Positions 27,657 to 36,632 of a DNA stretch of 63,237 nucleotides are shown here, piece by piece. The DNA is taken from contig OMIZ01000030.1 of assembly GCA_900299235.1 (NCBI GenBank), forward strand, positions 1 to 63,237. The letters run 5' to 3'. Every line of letters starts with the position of its first letter. The first letter of the stretch is position 1. This DNA is from Actinomycetota bacterium. GTDB taxonomy: Bacteria > Actinomycetota > Thermoleophilia > Gaiellales > Gaiellaceae. The position numbers were made by a program, and so were the translations under genes. The notes beneath the pieces were generated by a model, which saw nothing but the letters and a program-made list of their open reading frames with translations, made no database searches and had not been told where the DNA came from.

Positions 27657-28243
27657 GAGAGCTCCTTCAGGCCGTAGATGTCAACAGTTTTTTCGCCCGC
27701 AGCGATGCGAGCCATGATCCCCGCCTCACGCTCCTCAAGGGCGGTAATCGCCTCCTTCACGCGATCCCAGTCGGCCGCTGGCACGACCGCAACGCCATCG
27801 GCATCGGCGCAGACGATGTCGCCCGGATCGACGCGCGTGCCACGCAGCGTGACGGGCCGCTCAACCGAGCCGGGGCCGTTCTTGTCAGGACCGGCCGGCG
27901 ACGTGCCGACGTGGAAGACAGGGAACCGCTGCTTGACGATCTCGGGACGATCACGGATCGCGCCGTCGAGAATCACACCGAGGATGCCGCGCTCCGCGCA
28001 GGCCTGGGCAAGGATGTCGCCGAGGTGGGCGGTGACCTGCGCGCCGTTACCGATCACAAGCACCGTTCCTGCGGGAGCAAGCCCGATTGCGTGATGCAAG
28101 GCGAGGTTGTCGCCAGGGGCGACCTCAACCGTGTACGCAGGCCCGAGCACGTAGGCCTCGGGATAGACGGGTTCAAGACCTGTGATGACCCGAGCGGTGC
28201 CACCGCTCGCCGACCAGACGATTGCCGAACCGGGATTGCTCAT
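27653..28243 (-). CDS. RraA-like aldolase/decarboxylase
   Basis: RraA-family fold with the conserved glycine-rich segment GDNLALHHAIGLAPAGTVLV, GDILAQACAERG and the catalytic block LDGAIRDRPEI (Arg-Asp pair). Many RraA proteins of about 200 residues are 4-hydroxy-4-methyl-2-oxoglutarate or oxaloacetate aldolases/decarboxylases rather than RNase E inhibitors; in a catabolic operon the aldolase role is the better guess. Four-base overlaps on both sides. Confidence 0.85.
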   Translation of the reverse strand: MSNPGSAIVWSASGGTARVITGLEPVYPEAYVLGPAYTVEVAPGDNLALHHAIGLAPAGTVLVIGNGAQVTAHLGDILAQACAERGILGVILDGAIRDRPEIVKQRFPVFHVGTSPAGPDKNGPGSVERPVTLRGTRVDPGDIVCADADGVAVVPAADWDRVKEAITALEEREAGIMARIAAGEKTVDIYGLKELS

Positions 28244-31200
28244 GCCGCGCCTCCTACGTGTGCGCCACGCCGGGTGCGGCGAAGCTCTTCTGTTGCAGAT
28301 TCATCGACGTGTCCCGCCCGATCGACGACCACGCCGTAGAGGTCGTGGGCCGCCGTAACCGACACCTTCCCGTTCAACACATCGCGCGCGACAGCCATCG
28401 GCTCGCGATCGAGCGGGTCGCCGTGGCCGCCGCCTCCTGCCTGTCGGTGGTGGAACCGATCGCCTGGCTGCAGCAGCCCGGCGAACATCGGCTTCTCGTT
28501 CTCGATCGAGCCATCGGTACGGACGATCGTGTTCGCAGACGGCGCACCCGAATGGCCACCCGCAAGCCCGTACGGGTGATGGATCTGGCGGTCGGAGCGC
28601 ACGTGGAGGTTCGTATCGGGCACGAGCACCTCCCAGATCCGCTCAACAGCAAGGCCTCCACGGAACCGCCCAGCACCACCGGAGTCACGCACGAGGCCGT
28701 AGCGGACGATCCGAATCGGCCATTCGGCCTCAGCGATCTCGATCGAAATGTTCGCGATGCTCGCGCAGGGATTGGCGAGGCCATCGTTACCGTCGGCGAT
28801 TGGACGCCCACCCCACGTGCCCACAACGAGCTCGTTGTAGACCCATGCGCGATCGCCGCCCTGGTAGCCGGTGAAGAACGCGTTCGTGCTTCCACCCTCA
28901 CCAGCCGCGGGAACGCGATCGGGGATGATCTGGGCGAGCGCACCGTTCATCACGTCCGAGACTCGGTAGCCCGAGATTCCACGCATTGACGAAGCGCCCG
29001 GCATCAACACGTGCATCACCGTTCCCGGCTTCGTCACCACGGTCACCGGCCTGGTCGCGCCACCGGTGCACGGGATATCGCCTTCGCAGGCAGCCATGAT
29101 CGTGTGGTAGACCGCGGCCTCGGCAAACGAGGGCGTGCAGTTCAACGATCCACGCACCATCGGATCGGAACGTGAGAAGTCAGCGGTGAGGTGATTCCCA
29201 TCGACTGTCAGGTCGACAACGAACTTCACCTCGTTCACCTCGATGCCGTCGGAGTCGAGGTAGTCGGTGAACGTCACGGTGCCGTCGGGCCACTTCTCGA
29301 TCTCCTTCCGCAGAAGCGCCTCGGTGTGGTCGAGCAGCCCGGCCATCAAACCCTGGAGCGCCTCGCGCCCGTAGCGAGCAGCAAGCTCTTGCAGGCTCCT
29401 CTCGCCCATGTTGCAGGCAGCGACCTGCGCTGAGAGATCGCCAATCATCTCGTGCGGGATCCGCACGTTCGCCCGGAAGATGTCCCACAACGCCTCGACG
29501 GGCTCGCCCTTGTCGATCAGCTTGAGCCACGGCACCCGGAGCCCCTCCTGGAAGACCTCGGTCGAGTCGCAGGCCGCAGTACCCGGAACGCGCCCGCCGA
29601 GGTCACCATGATGGGCGACCGTCACCGAGAAGCCGATGAGTGCGCCGTCGTCAGCAAACGCGGGCTTCGCCACGAAGACATCGGGCGTATGGCTCGCACC
29701 GTCGAACGGGTCGTTGACGACGTACACGTCGCCCGGCTCAAACCGGCCGGCGTACTTGGCAAACAGGCTGCGCATCGCGCACGGAATCGAGCCGAGCTGC
29801 AGCGGGATCGTCACGGCCTGAGCAACCGTCTCGCCCTTCTCGTTGCAGAGCGCGGCGGAGTAGTCCATCGCGTCGCGCACGATCGCCGAGTGTGCGGTGC
29901 GGAAGATCGTCGTCGCCATCTCGTCGGCGGCGGTCTCAAGTGCGTTCGCGACAAGGCGTGAGGCAATCGAGTCAGAGTGCCCCTCGGCGGGTGCTGGCTC
30001 ACCCGCAACCTCGACATGCGTGAGCACAAGCGCCTCGGTCTGGTCGTCGAACGCGACGCTCCAACCCGGCGGCACGACGACCGTCGTGTCGTACTCATCA
30101 ACGAGGAGCGGCCCCATCACGGTTTCGCCGCGAAGTGAGGCGCGTGAGCGGACGGGGGCCTCGATCGTGCCGTGACCCACGCCGAAGTCGGCGAGGCGCG
30201 TGCGCCCCTCTCGGGTGTCGGCCTCTCGTGCGAGCGCAAACGGCGGCTGAGCAGGACCAAGGGCCACAAGGCGCACGGCGCGAATGTCGACAGGCGAGCC
30301 CTCTTCGAGGCGCGTGCCGTACATGCGCTCGTGCTCGTCCTCAAATCGTCGAACAAGGTCATTGCAGGTCTCGACGGTGAGGTCGCCCGAGAAGTCGAGC
30401 TGGACGCTCCAGTTCTGGCCGCGGTAGCGCACGTCGGCGATCCGCTGCCACTCTGGCTCGGCACCCTGGATCAGCGGTGCGAGTGTCGAGCGCATCTCGC
30501 CATCGAGTCGCCCGAGCTCGGCGAGATCAGGTTCGCGGGCGCTGATCTTGCAGAAGCGCACGTCGTGGTACTCGGGGCGCGCGAAAAGAAGACCCGCCGC
30601 GGAGAAGAGTCCGGCGAGCGGCGGCACAACGGCGGTCTTCACCCCAAGCGATGCAGCAAGCGCAGCCGCATGCACTGGACCCGAGCCGCCGTAGGCAAGC
30701 AGAACAAAGTCGGAAGGGTCACGGCCCTTCTCGGTCGACACTGCCCGCAGCGCACGCATCGTCGCGGCGTTCGCGAGCTCGTGAATACCGCGAGCCGCTT
30801 CGAGGGTTGAGACGCCAAGCGCCCCGCCGAGGCGGCCAAGCGCCTCCTCGGCACGATCGCGAGAGACAGTCAGATCACCAGAGGCAAGCGGGCCGGTTGG
30901 GATGTAGCCGAGGTAGACGTTCGCGTCGGTCACCGTCGGCTCGGTTCCACCGAGGCCGTAACAGGCCGGGCCAGGTGAGGCACCTGCACTGCGCGGGCCG
31001 ACATGCAGACCCCCCGCGGCATCGAGCCAGGCGATCGAGCCACCGCCAGCACCGATCTCGGCGATATCGATCGTCGGGATGCGGATGAGCTCGCCACTTC
31101 CCTTCAGCAGTCGAGAGCCGGCCGAGAGGGCAGCGCCGACCTCGTACTCAAGGCTGCGCGACACACGTCCACCCTCGACAAGCGATGCCTTCGCAGTCGT

Positions 31201-32061
31201 CCCACCCATGTCGAACGTGATCACGTTCTCGTGGCCGAGCGCTTCGGCGAGCGCAACGGCCGCGACGACGCCTGCGGCCGGGCCGGACTCGAGGGCGTAC
31301 ACCGGTCGGCGCGAGGCGTCATCGTCGGTCATCACACCGCCCGAGCTCTGCATGATCGAGAGCGGAGCGGTAATCCCAGCCGCATCGAGACCCGAACGGA
31401 TCTGCGACACGTAGTTGCTCATCAGCGGCCGGACGTACGCGTTCACGACGGTGGTTGCCGTGCGCTCGTACTCCAGCTGCTCCCGGAGGATCTCGCTCGA
31501 CAGCGACACCGGAACATCCGGCAGCGCCGCGCGCAGGATCTCGCCGACCCGCTGCTCATGCGCCGGATGCAGGTGCGCATGCAGAAGGCAGACCGCCACG
31601 CTCTCAACACCCGCCTGGCGCATCCGCGTGGCGAGAGCGATCACCGCGGCCTCATCGAGCGCCACAGCGACGGTTCCATCAACCAGCATCCGCTCGGGCA
31701 CCTCAAAGCGGAGATGCCGTTCGACGAGCGTCGGGGGCTTCGTCCAGAAGTAGTCGTAGAGGTGCGGCATCCGCATCCGCCGCAGCTCCAGAATGTCGCG
31801 GAAACCCTCGGTCGTGACGATCGCCGTCTTTGCCCCGCGATGCTCAAGCACCGCGTTCGTCGCGACGGTCGTGCCGTGGATGATCGCGGCGATACCGCTC
31901 GGATCGTCACCCGCGAGCTGTGACACAGCGCCGACGACTGCACGGTCGTAGTTCGGTGGCGTCGACAGGACTTTCGTGAACGACACGCGCCCATCGAGAT
32001 CGAGCTGAATCACGTCGGTGAACGTGCCCCCGACATCTGCACCTACCCGCGCCCCGCTCAC
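28240..32061 (-). CDS. fused hydantoinase/oxoprolinase HyuA-HyuB
   Basis: A 1273-residue fusion. The N-terminal 700 residues are HyuA, an ATP-using actin-like subunit (GADVGGTFTDV, GTTVATNAVLEHRG, MQSSGGVMTDD, ALESGPAAGV, FDMGGTTAKASL). From about residue 705 a complete HyuB follows (NALETAADEMATTIFRTAHS, VVNDPFDGASHTPD, GGVTV-like metal region, GGGGHGDPLDR). The pair opens cyclic amides at the cost of ATP, as in N-methylhydantoinase, 5-oxoprolinase and caprolactamase. I chose GTG at 32061, sharing one base with the GntR stop. A split paralogous pair lies divergently at 32842-36632. Confidence 0.92.
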   Translation of the reverse strand: MSGARVGADVGGTFTDVIQLDLDGRVSFTKVLSTPPNYDRAVVGAVSQLAGDDPSGIAAIIHGTTVATNAVLEHRGAKTAIVTTEGFRDILELRRMRMPHLYDYFWTKPPTLVERHLRFEVPERMLVDGTVAVALDEAAVIALATRMRQAGVESVAVCLLHAHLHPAHEQRVGEILRAALPDVPVSLSSEILREQLEYERTATTVVNAYVRPLMSNYVSQIRSGLDAAGITAPLSIMQSSGGVMTDDDASRRPVYALESGPAAGVVAAVALAEALGHENVITFDMGGTTAKASLVEGGRVSRSLEYEVGAALSAGSRLLKGSGELIRIPTIDIAEIGAGGGSIAWLDAAGGLHVGPRSAGASPGPACYGLGGTEPTVTDANVYLGYIPTGPLASGDLTVSRDRAEEALGRLGGALGVSTLEAARGIHELANAATMRALRAVSTEKGRDPSDFVLLAYGGSGPVHAAALAASLGVKTAVVPPLAGLFSAAGLLFARPEYHDVRFCKISAREPDLAELGRLDGEMRSTLAPLIQGAEPEWQRIADVRYRGQNWSVQLDFSGDLTVETCNDLVRRFEDEHERMYGTRLEEGSPVDIRAVRLVALGPAQPPFALAREADTREGRTRLADFGVGHGTIEAPVRSRASLRGETVMGPLLVDEYDTTVVVPPGWSVAFDDQTEALVLTHVEVAGEPAPAEGHSDSIASRLVANALETAADEMATTIFRTAHSAIVRDAMDYSAALCNEKGETVAQAVTIPLQLGSIPCAMRSLFAKYAGRFEPGDVYVVNDPFDGASHTPDVFVAKPAFADDGALIGFSVTVAHHGDLGGRVPGTAACDSTEVFQEGLRVPWLKLIDKGEPVEALWDIFRANVRIPHEMIGDLSAQVAACNMGERSLQELAARYGREALQGLMAGLLDHTEALLRKEIEKWPDGTVTFTDYLDSDGIEVNEVKFVVDLTVDGNHLTADFSRSDPMVRGSLNCTPSFAEAAVYHTIMAACEGDIPCTGGATRPVTVVTKPGTVMHVLMPGASSMRGISGYRVSDVMNGALAQIIPDRVPAAGEGGSTNAFFTGYQGGDRAWVYNELVVGTWGGRPIADGNDGLANPCASIANISIEIAEAEWPIRIVRYGLVRDSGGAGRFRGGLAVERIWEVLVPDTNLHVRSDRQIHHPYGLAGGHSGAPSANTIVRTDGSIENEKPMFAGLLQPGDRFHHRQAGGGGHGDPLDREPMAVARDVLNGKVSVTAAHDLYGVVVDRAGHVDESATEELRRTRRGAHVGGAA

Positions 32062-32777
32062 TACGCCATGTCCTCGACTTCCGAAGGCAGTGATGGCGCC
32101 GCGGTTGCGACCGCCCACCGGATGCTGTCTTGCACAACGGCCTCGGCCTGGTCGGGGTCGCGCGCCTCACACGCCTCGAAGAACACGTGGTAGTTGCCGA
32201 CCGAACGCCCGAACCGCTCGGGACTCGACAGGACAAGTCGGTGGTATCGGTCGCCCCGCCAGAAGAGCCGCTCAACCTCGGCGACAAGCCGGGTACGGCC
32301 CGACGCGAGGTAACAGATCGAGTGGAAGTCCCAGCGGGCGCTCAGGTAGTCGTCGACGGCCATTGCCTCGGCGTAGGAGTCGAGATCGTCGAGCAGGGCA
32401 CGCATCGCTTCGAGGTCGGAGTCGCTCACACGCGGTGCGCCGGCCCGTGCCGCGAGACCCTCAAGGCCGTAGCGCGCGGCGTAGAGCTCTTCGAGGTCTT
32501 CGCGCGTCAGACGGCTGACGACCGCGCGACCCGTCTCACCGACAGCGACGAGCCCGTCACGCTCAAGCTCCATGAGCGCGAGACGGACGGGGGTCTGTGA
32601 CACGCCGAGCCGCTCGGCGAGCTCGCGTTGCACGAGCGGAGTGCCTGCCGGGAGCTTGCCGGTGACGATCATCTCGCGCAGCGTCTGCGCCACGCGGTGC
32701 TCAACCGACGTCCGGGCAATCGGGGCAATCGCCTCAAGCGGCTCAGCGGGCAGATCGATTTCGAATCCGGACTTCAC
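32061..32777 (-). CDS. GntR/FCD family regulator
   Basis: Winged-helix GntR domain (LREMIVTGKLPAGTPLVQRE then LAERLGVSQTPVRLALMEL) in residues 25-95, then an all-helical FCD ligand domain with metal-type residues in DDYLSARWDFHSICY and HVFFEACEARD. FCD regulators typically bind carboxylic acids and repress the catabolic genes beside them. It is the first gene of the 15-gene leftward unit and divergent from the 10-gene rightward unit, so it probably controls both. Start is GTG. Confidence 0.92.
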   Translation of the reverse strand: MKSGFEIDLPAEPLEAIAPIARTSVEHRVAQTLREMIVTGKLPAGTPLVQRELAERLGVSQTPVRLALMELERDGLVAVGETGRAVVSRLTREDLEELYAARYGLEGLAARAGAPRVSDSDLEAMRALLDDLDSYAEAMAVDDYLSARWDFHSICYLASGRTRLVAEVERLFWRGDRYHRLVLSSPERFGRSVGNYHVFFEACEARDPDQAEAVVQDSIRWAVATAAPSLPSEVEDMA

Positions 32778-32841
32778 CTTTTTGGGTGTCCCCTGTTATG
32801 CTCGCGCCGCGATTTGCGATTTCATATCGCGACCTTACCGC
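32778..32841. promoter_or_regulatory. divergent promoter/operator between the two large hyu units
   Basis: This 64-bp gap separates divergent GntR and HyuA genes. It holds GCGAT-TTCAT-ATCGC, a perfect inverted repeat at 32816-32830, preceded by another GCGAT at 32809-32813. A rightward -10-like TATGCT (32797-32802) lies 18 bases after TTCACC (32773-32778), placing the palindrome just downstream of the predicted start of transcription, as for a repressor site. The promoter elements are weak matches; the palindrome is clear. Confidence 0.5.
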
Positions 32842-34902
32842 ATGAGCCACCCAGAACACAACGCCCGCATTGGTGTCGACGTCGGAGGAACGTTTACCGA
32901 CGTGATCCTGCAGGCCCAGGACGGCTCAGCCACGATTCGCAAGCTGCTCTCAACGCCCCCAAACTACGACGCCGCCGTGGTTGAGGCCGTCGCAGGCATG
33001 CAGCAGACGGGCCGCACCGTGACCGGTGTCGTGCACGGAACGACGGTGGCCACCAACGCCGTTCTTGAGCATCGCGGCGCCAAGACAGCGCTCCTCACCA
33101 CCCACGGCTTCCGCGATGTCCTTGAGCTCCGCCGCCTGCGCATTCCCCACATGTACGACTCGTTCTGGCAGAAGCCCGAGCCGCTCGTACCGCGCCGCCT
33201 GCGCTTCGAGGCCCGCGAGCGCGTGGCAGCCGACGGCCAGATCCTCGCAGCGCTCGATCCCGCCGAAGTCCGACTGATTGCCGCCCAGATGCGCGATGCG
33301 GGCGTCGAGTCGGTGGCGGTCTGCTTCCTGCACTCCTACCGCTTCCCCGAGCACGAGCAGCTCGCCGGCGCAGTGCTTGCCGAGGAGCTGCCGGGCGTGA
33401 CGATCTCGCTCTCCAGCGAGATCCTGCGCGAGCAGCGTGAGTACGAGCGCACGGCAACCACCGTCGTCAATGCGTACGTTCGCCCGCTCATGGGGCGGTA
33501 CGTCGCTGACATCCGCCGCGGACTTGACTACGGCGGCGTCGAGGCGCCGCTCACGATCATGCAGAGCTCGGGCGGCGTGATGAGCGCCGACGATGCGACC
33601 CACCGCCCTGTTCTCGCGCTCGAGTCAGGCCCTGCCGCAGGTGTCGTGGCTGCGCTCGGAATGGCGCGCCGTCTTGGCTACGCGAACGCGATCGCTTTCG
33701 ACATGGGCGGCACCACAGCAAAGGCCTCACTGATCGAGGACGGTGCGGTGTCGCGCGGCCGCGAGTATGAAGCTGGCGGCTCCCTCTCGGCGGGTAGCCG
33801 CCTGATGCGCGGCTCGGGTGAGCTTCTGCGTATCCCGACAATCGACATCGCCGAGGTCGGCGCGGGCGGTGGATCGCTTGCATGGCTCGACGCCGCGGGC
33901 GGGTTGCAGGTGGGCCCGCGCAGCGCAGGCGCCTCGCCTGGGCCTGCCTGTTACGGCCGTGGCGGAACGGAGCCGGCAGTTACTGACGCGAACGTCTACC
34001 TCGGCTACATGCCGGCCGGGGCTGTTGCTGACGGCCAGATCACGATCTCGCGCGACCTCGCCGAGCAGGCACTCACCCGCATTGCCGAGCCACTCGGCCT
34101 GTCGTTGCAGGATGGCGCCGCCGGGATCCACGCGATCGCGAATTCGCGGATGACGCGCGCGCTCCGGTCGGTCTCGTCGGAAAAAGGCCGGGATCCACGC
34201 GAGTTCGCGCTCATCGCCTATGGCGGCGCCGGGCCTGTCCACGCCGTGGGACTCGCCGAAGAGCTCGGTTGCCGCACCGTTCTTGTGCCAGCACTTGCAG
34301 GTCTCTTCAGCGCGCTCGGACTGCTCTTTGCCCGGCCGGAGTTCCACGACGTCTTCACCTGTCACCTCGACGCGCGCACCGTCGACCCGACGCTCGTCAC
34401 CGACGTCTTCGCCGACCTCGAGACCCGCCTCGCACCCCAGCTTCACGGCGCCGCGCCCGAGTGGATCCGCTCAGCCGAGCTGCGCTACGGCGGCCAGACG
34501 TGGGAGGTCGAAGTCAACCTTCCGAATGGCCGCATTACGCGCGAACTGCTGAACGAGTTGATCGATCGCTTCGAGGCAGAGCACGAGCGGCTCTACGGGG
34601 TGAAGGGCCAGGACGACTCCCCGGTTGAGATCCGCGCGCTCCGCCTCGCCGGGCTCGGCCCGTCAAACGCCGTCGACCGGCTGGAGGTCGGCGATACGAC
34701 GCCGATCCGCGAGGCGACCCGACGCGCATTCCTTGGCGGCGACTGGCTTGACGTTCCCGTGCGCACGCGATCGTCGGTCGGTGAGACACCCGAGCCCGGG
34801 CCGATGCTGATCGACGAGTACGACACCACCGTTGTCGTGCGCCCCGGCTGGACTGCACGGCGTGATGCAACGACCGAGACGCTCGTCCTGGAGCGCCCAT
34901 GA
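32842..34902 (+). CDS. hyuA: hydantoinase/oxoprolinase subunit A
   Basis: 686-residue HyuA: VDVGGTFTDVI near the start, HGTTVATNAVLEHRGAKTA, MQSSGGVMSADDA, LESGPAAGV, FDMGGTTAKASL and GSGELLRIPTIDIAEVGAGG. It provides the ATP-binding half of an ATP-dependent amidohydrolase. It is closely similar to the HyuA half of the divergent fusion at 28240-32061 (the two start and proceed with the same blocks). The longer frame upstream overlaps the regulator, so the ATG at 32842 is used. HyuB follows with an ATGA overlap. Confidence 0.92.
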   Translation: MSHPEHNARIGVDVGGTFTDVILQAQDGSATIRKLLSTPPNYDAAVVEAVAGMQQTGRTVTGVVHGTTVATNAVLEHRGAKTALLTTHGFRDVLELRRLRIPHMYDSFWQKPEPLVPRRLRFEARERVAADGQILAALDPAEVRLIAAQMRDAGVESVAVCFLHSYRFPEHEQLAGAVLAEELPGVTISLSSEILREQREYERTATTVVNAYVRPLMGRYVADIRRGLDYGGVEAPLTIMQSSGGVMSADDATHRPVLALESGPAAGVVAALGMARRLGYANAIAFDMGGTTAKASLIEDGAVSRGREYEAGGSLSAGSRLMRGSGELLRIPTIDIAEVGAGGGSLAWLDAAGGLQVGPRSAGASPGPACYGRGGTEPAVTDANVYLGYMPAGAVADGQITISRDLAEQALTRIAEPLGLSLQDGAAGIHAIANSRMTRALRSVSSEKGRDPREFALIAYGGAGPVHAVGLAEELGCRTVLVPALAGLFSALGLLFARPEFHDVFTCHLDARTVDPTLVTDVFADLETRLAPQLHGAAPEWIRSAELRYGGQTWEVEVNLPNGRITRELLNELIDRFEAEHERLYGVKGQDDSPVEIRALRLAGLGPSNAVDRLEVGDTTPIREATRRAFLGGDWLDVPVRTRSSVGETPEPGPMLIDEYDTTVVVRPGWTARRDATTETLVLERP

Positions 34903-36632
34903 GCGAGAACGCTGTAATCGACCCCGTGACGATGCAGATCGTCGGCAACGCGCTCGCGTCGATCGCCGACGAGATGGCAACGACGATCTTCCGCACCGCA
35001 CACTCCACCGTAGTCCGCGACGGCATGGACTTCTCGGCAGCGCTCTGCGACGCGCGCGGCGAGACCGTTGCGCAGGCAGTCACCGTGCCGTTCCACCTGG
35101 GATCGGTTCCTGTCGCGATGGATCACCTGCTCGCGAAGTGGGGCGACAAGATGCGCCCCGGCGACGTCTTCGTGATGAACGACCCGTTCGACGGCGGCAT
35201 CCACCTGCAGGACATCTTCATCTTCCGCCCGGTGTTCTACGAGGAGACGCTGATCGGCTTTGCGACCACGACCGCCCACCACGGCGACGTCGGCGGCCGC
35301 CTTCCCGGCTCGGCCGCGTGCGACAACACCGAGATCTTCCAGGAGGGCATTCGCCTGCCGTGGCTGCGGCTCTTCGACCGCGGCGAGCCCGTCGAGCCCG
35401 TGTTCGAGGTGATCAAGGCGAACGTGCGCATCCCGCGCATGACCCTCGGCGACATGTCGGCCCAGATTGCAGCGACAACCGTTGCCGAGCGCGCGCTCCA
35501 AGAACTCGCCGCGCGGTACGGGGTCGAAGGCCTCGCAAACCTGATGAATGGGCTGATCGAACACACCGAGAAGCTCGTTCGGCAGGAGATCGCCGCCTGG
35601 CCCGACGGAACTGCGAGCTTCACCGACTACCTCGACTCCGACGGAATCGAGCGACGGGACGTGAAGATCCACGCGACGGTCACGATCCACGGCGACGAGG
35701 TGACAGCCGACCTCACAGAGTCGGCCCCGATGGTGCGTGGTTCGCTGAACAGCACGCGATCGTTCGTCCAGGCCTGTGTCTACCAGGCCGTTCGTGCGGC
35801 GCTTGAGGTCGAGGTGCCGAACACCTCAGGGGCGTTCCGCCCGATCACGGTGCTGACGAAGCCCGGCACGGTCGCAGAGGTTGTCATGCCTGGCGCATCC
35901 TCGATGCGCGGCGTCACCGGCTTCCGGGTGCTCGATGCGGTGCAGGGCGCACTCGCCCAGCTGATCCCCTCGCGCGTAGGCGCCGCCGGCGAAGGTGGCA
36001 ACACGCTCGCCGTCTTCGGCGCCGATCGCCCCGATGGCTCAGGCCGCTACATCTTCTACGAGCTCGTCGTCGGCACCTGGGGCGCAACACCGCGCAACGA
36101 CGGCAACGACGGCCTCACGAACCCCGCAAGCCTCGCAGCGAACATCCCGGTGGAGGTCGCGGAGTCGGAGTTCCCGATCTTCGTCGAACGCTACGGCCTT
36201 GTCGCCGACTCCGGCGGTGCCGGCCTCTACCGCGGCGGTCTGGCAATCGAGCGCTCATGGCGCTGCCTCACGCCCGAAACGTCGCTGATCGTGCGCTCCG
36301 ACCGCGCCGCCCACGCGCCGTACGGCCTGCAGGGCGGTACGCCTGGCTCGCTCTCGTCCAACATCCTCGTCTCACCCGACGGCAGCGAACGCCGCCTGCC
36401 GTCGATGTTCTCGATGACGATCGGCGAAGGCGACCTGTACATCCACCACACCGCAGGCGGCGGAGGTTGGGGCAACCCGCTCGACCGCGACCCTACCGAT
36501 GTTGCTGACGACGTGATCGACGGAAAGGTCAGCCGGCAGGCGGCACTGACCGAGTACGGCGTCATCCTCCACGACGACCTCACTGTCGACGTTGCGTCGA
36601 CCGCAAAGGAGCGAGATGGCCGACGGAACTGA
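34899..36632 (+). CDS. hyuB: hydantoinase/oxoprolinase subunit B, copy 1
   Basis: 577-residue HyuB beginning DPVTMQIVGNALASIADEMA, with the metal/active-site blocks FVMNDPFDGGIHLQD, TTAHHGDVGGRLPG, VRGSLNSTRS and the late glycine-rich HHTAGGGGWGNPLDRDP. It pairs with the HyuA just upstream; together they match the two halves of the fused protein in the divergent unit. This copy is clearly different from the next two HyuB genes. Confidence 0.92.
   Translation: MSENAVIDPVTMQIVGNALASIADEMATTIFRTAHSTVVRDGMDFSAALCDARGETVAQAVTVPFHLGSVPVAMDHLLAKWGDKMRPGDVFVMNDPFDGGIHLQDIFIFRPVFYEETLIGFATTTAHHGDVGGRLPGSAACDNTEIFQEGIRLPWLRLFDRGEPVEPVFEVIKANVRIPRMTLGDMSAQIAATTVAERALQELAARYGVEGLANLMNGLIEHTEKLVRQEIAAWPDGTASFTDYLDSDGIERRDVKIHATVTIHGDEVTADLTESAPMVRGSLNSTRSFVQACVYQAVRAALEVEVPNTSGAFRPITVLTKPGTVAEVVMPGASSMRGVTGFRVLDAVQGALAQLIPSRVGAAGEGGNTLAVFGADRPDGSGRYIFYELVVGTWGATPRNDGNDGLTNPASLAANIPVEVAESEFPIFVERYGLVADSGGAGLYRGGLAIERSWRCLTPETSLIVRSDRAAHAPYGLQGGTPGSLSSNILVSPDGSERRLPSMFSMTIGEGDLYIHHTAGGGGWGNPLDRDPTDVADDVIDGKVSRQAALTEYGVILHDDLTVDVASTAKERDGRRN

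Noticed and set aside
27653-28243. RNase E inhibitor RraA
   Set aside because: Position in a catabolic operon and the family-wide LDGAIRDRPEI block fit the aldolase/decarboxylase branch better than an RNA-related role.
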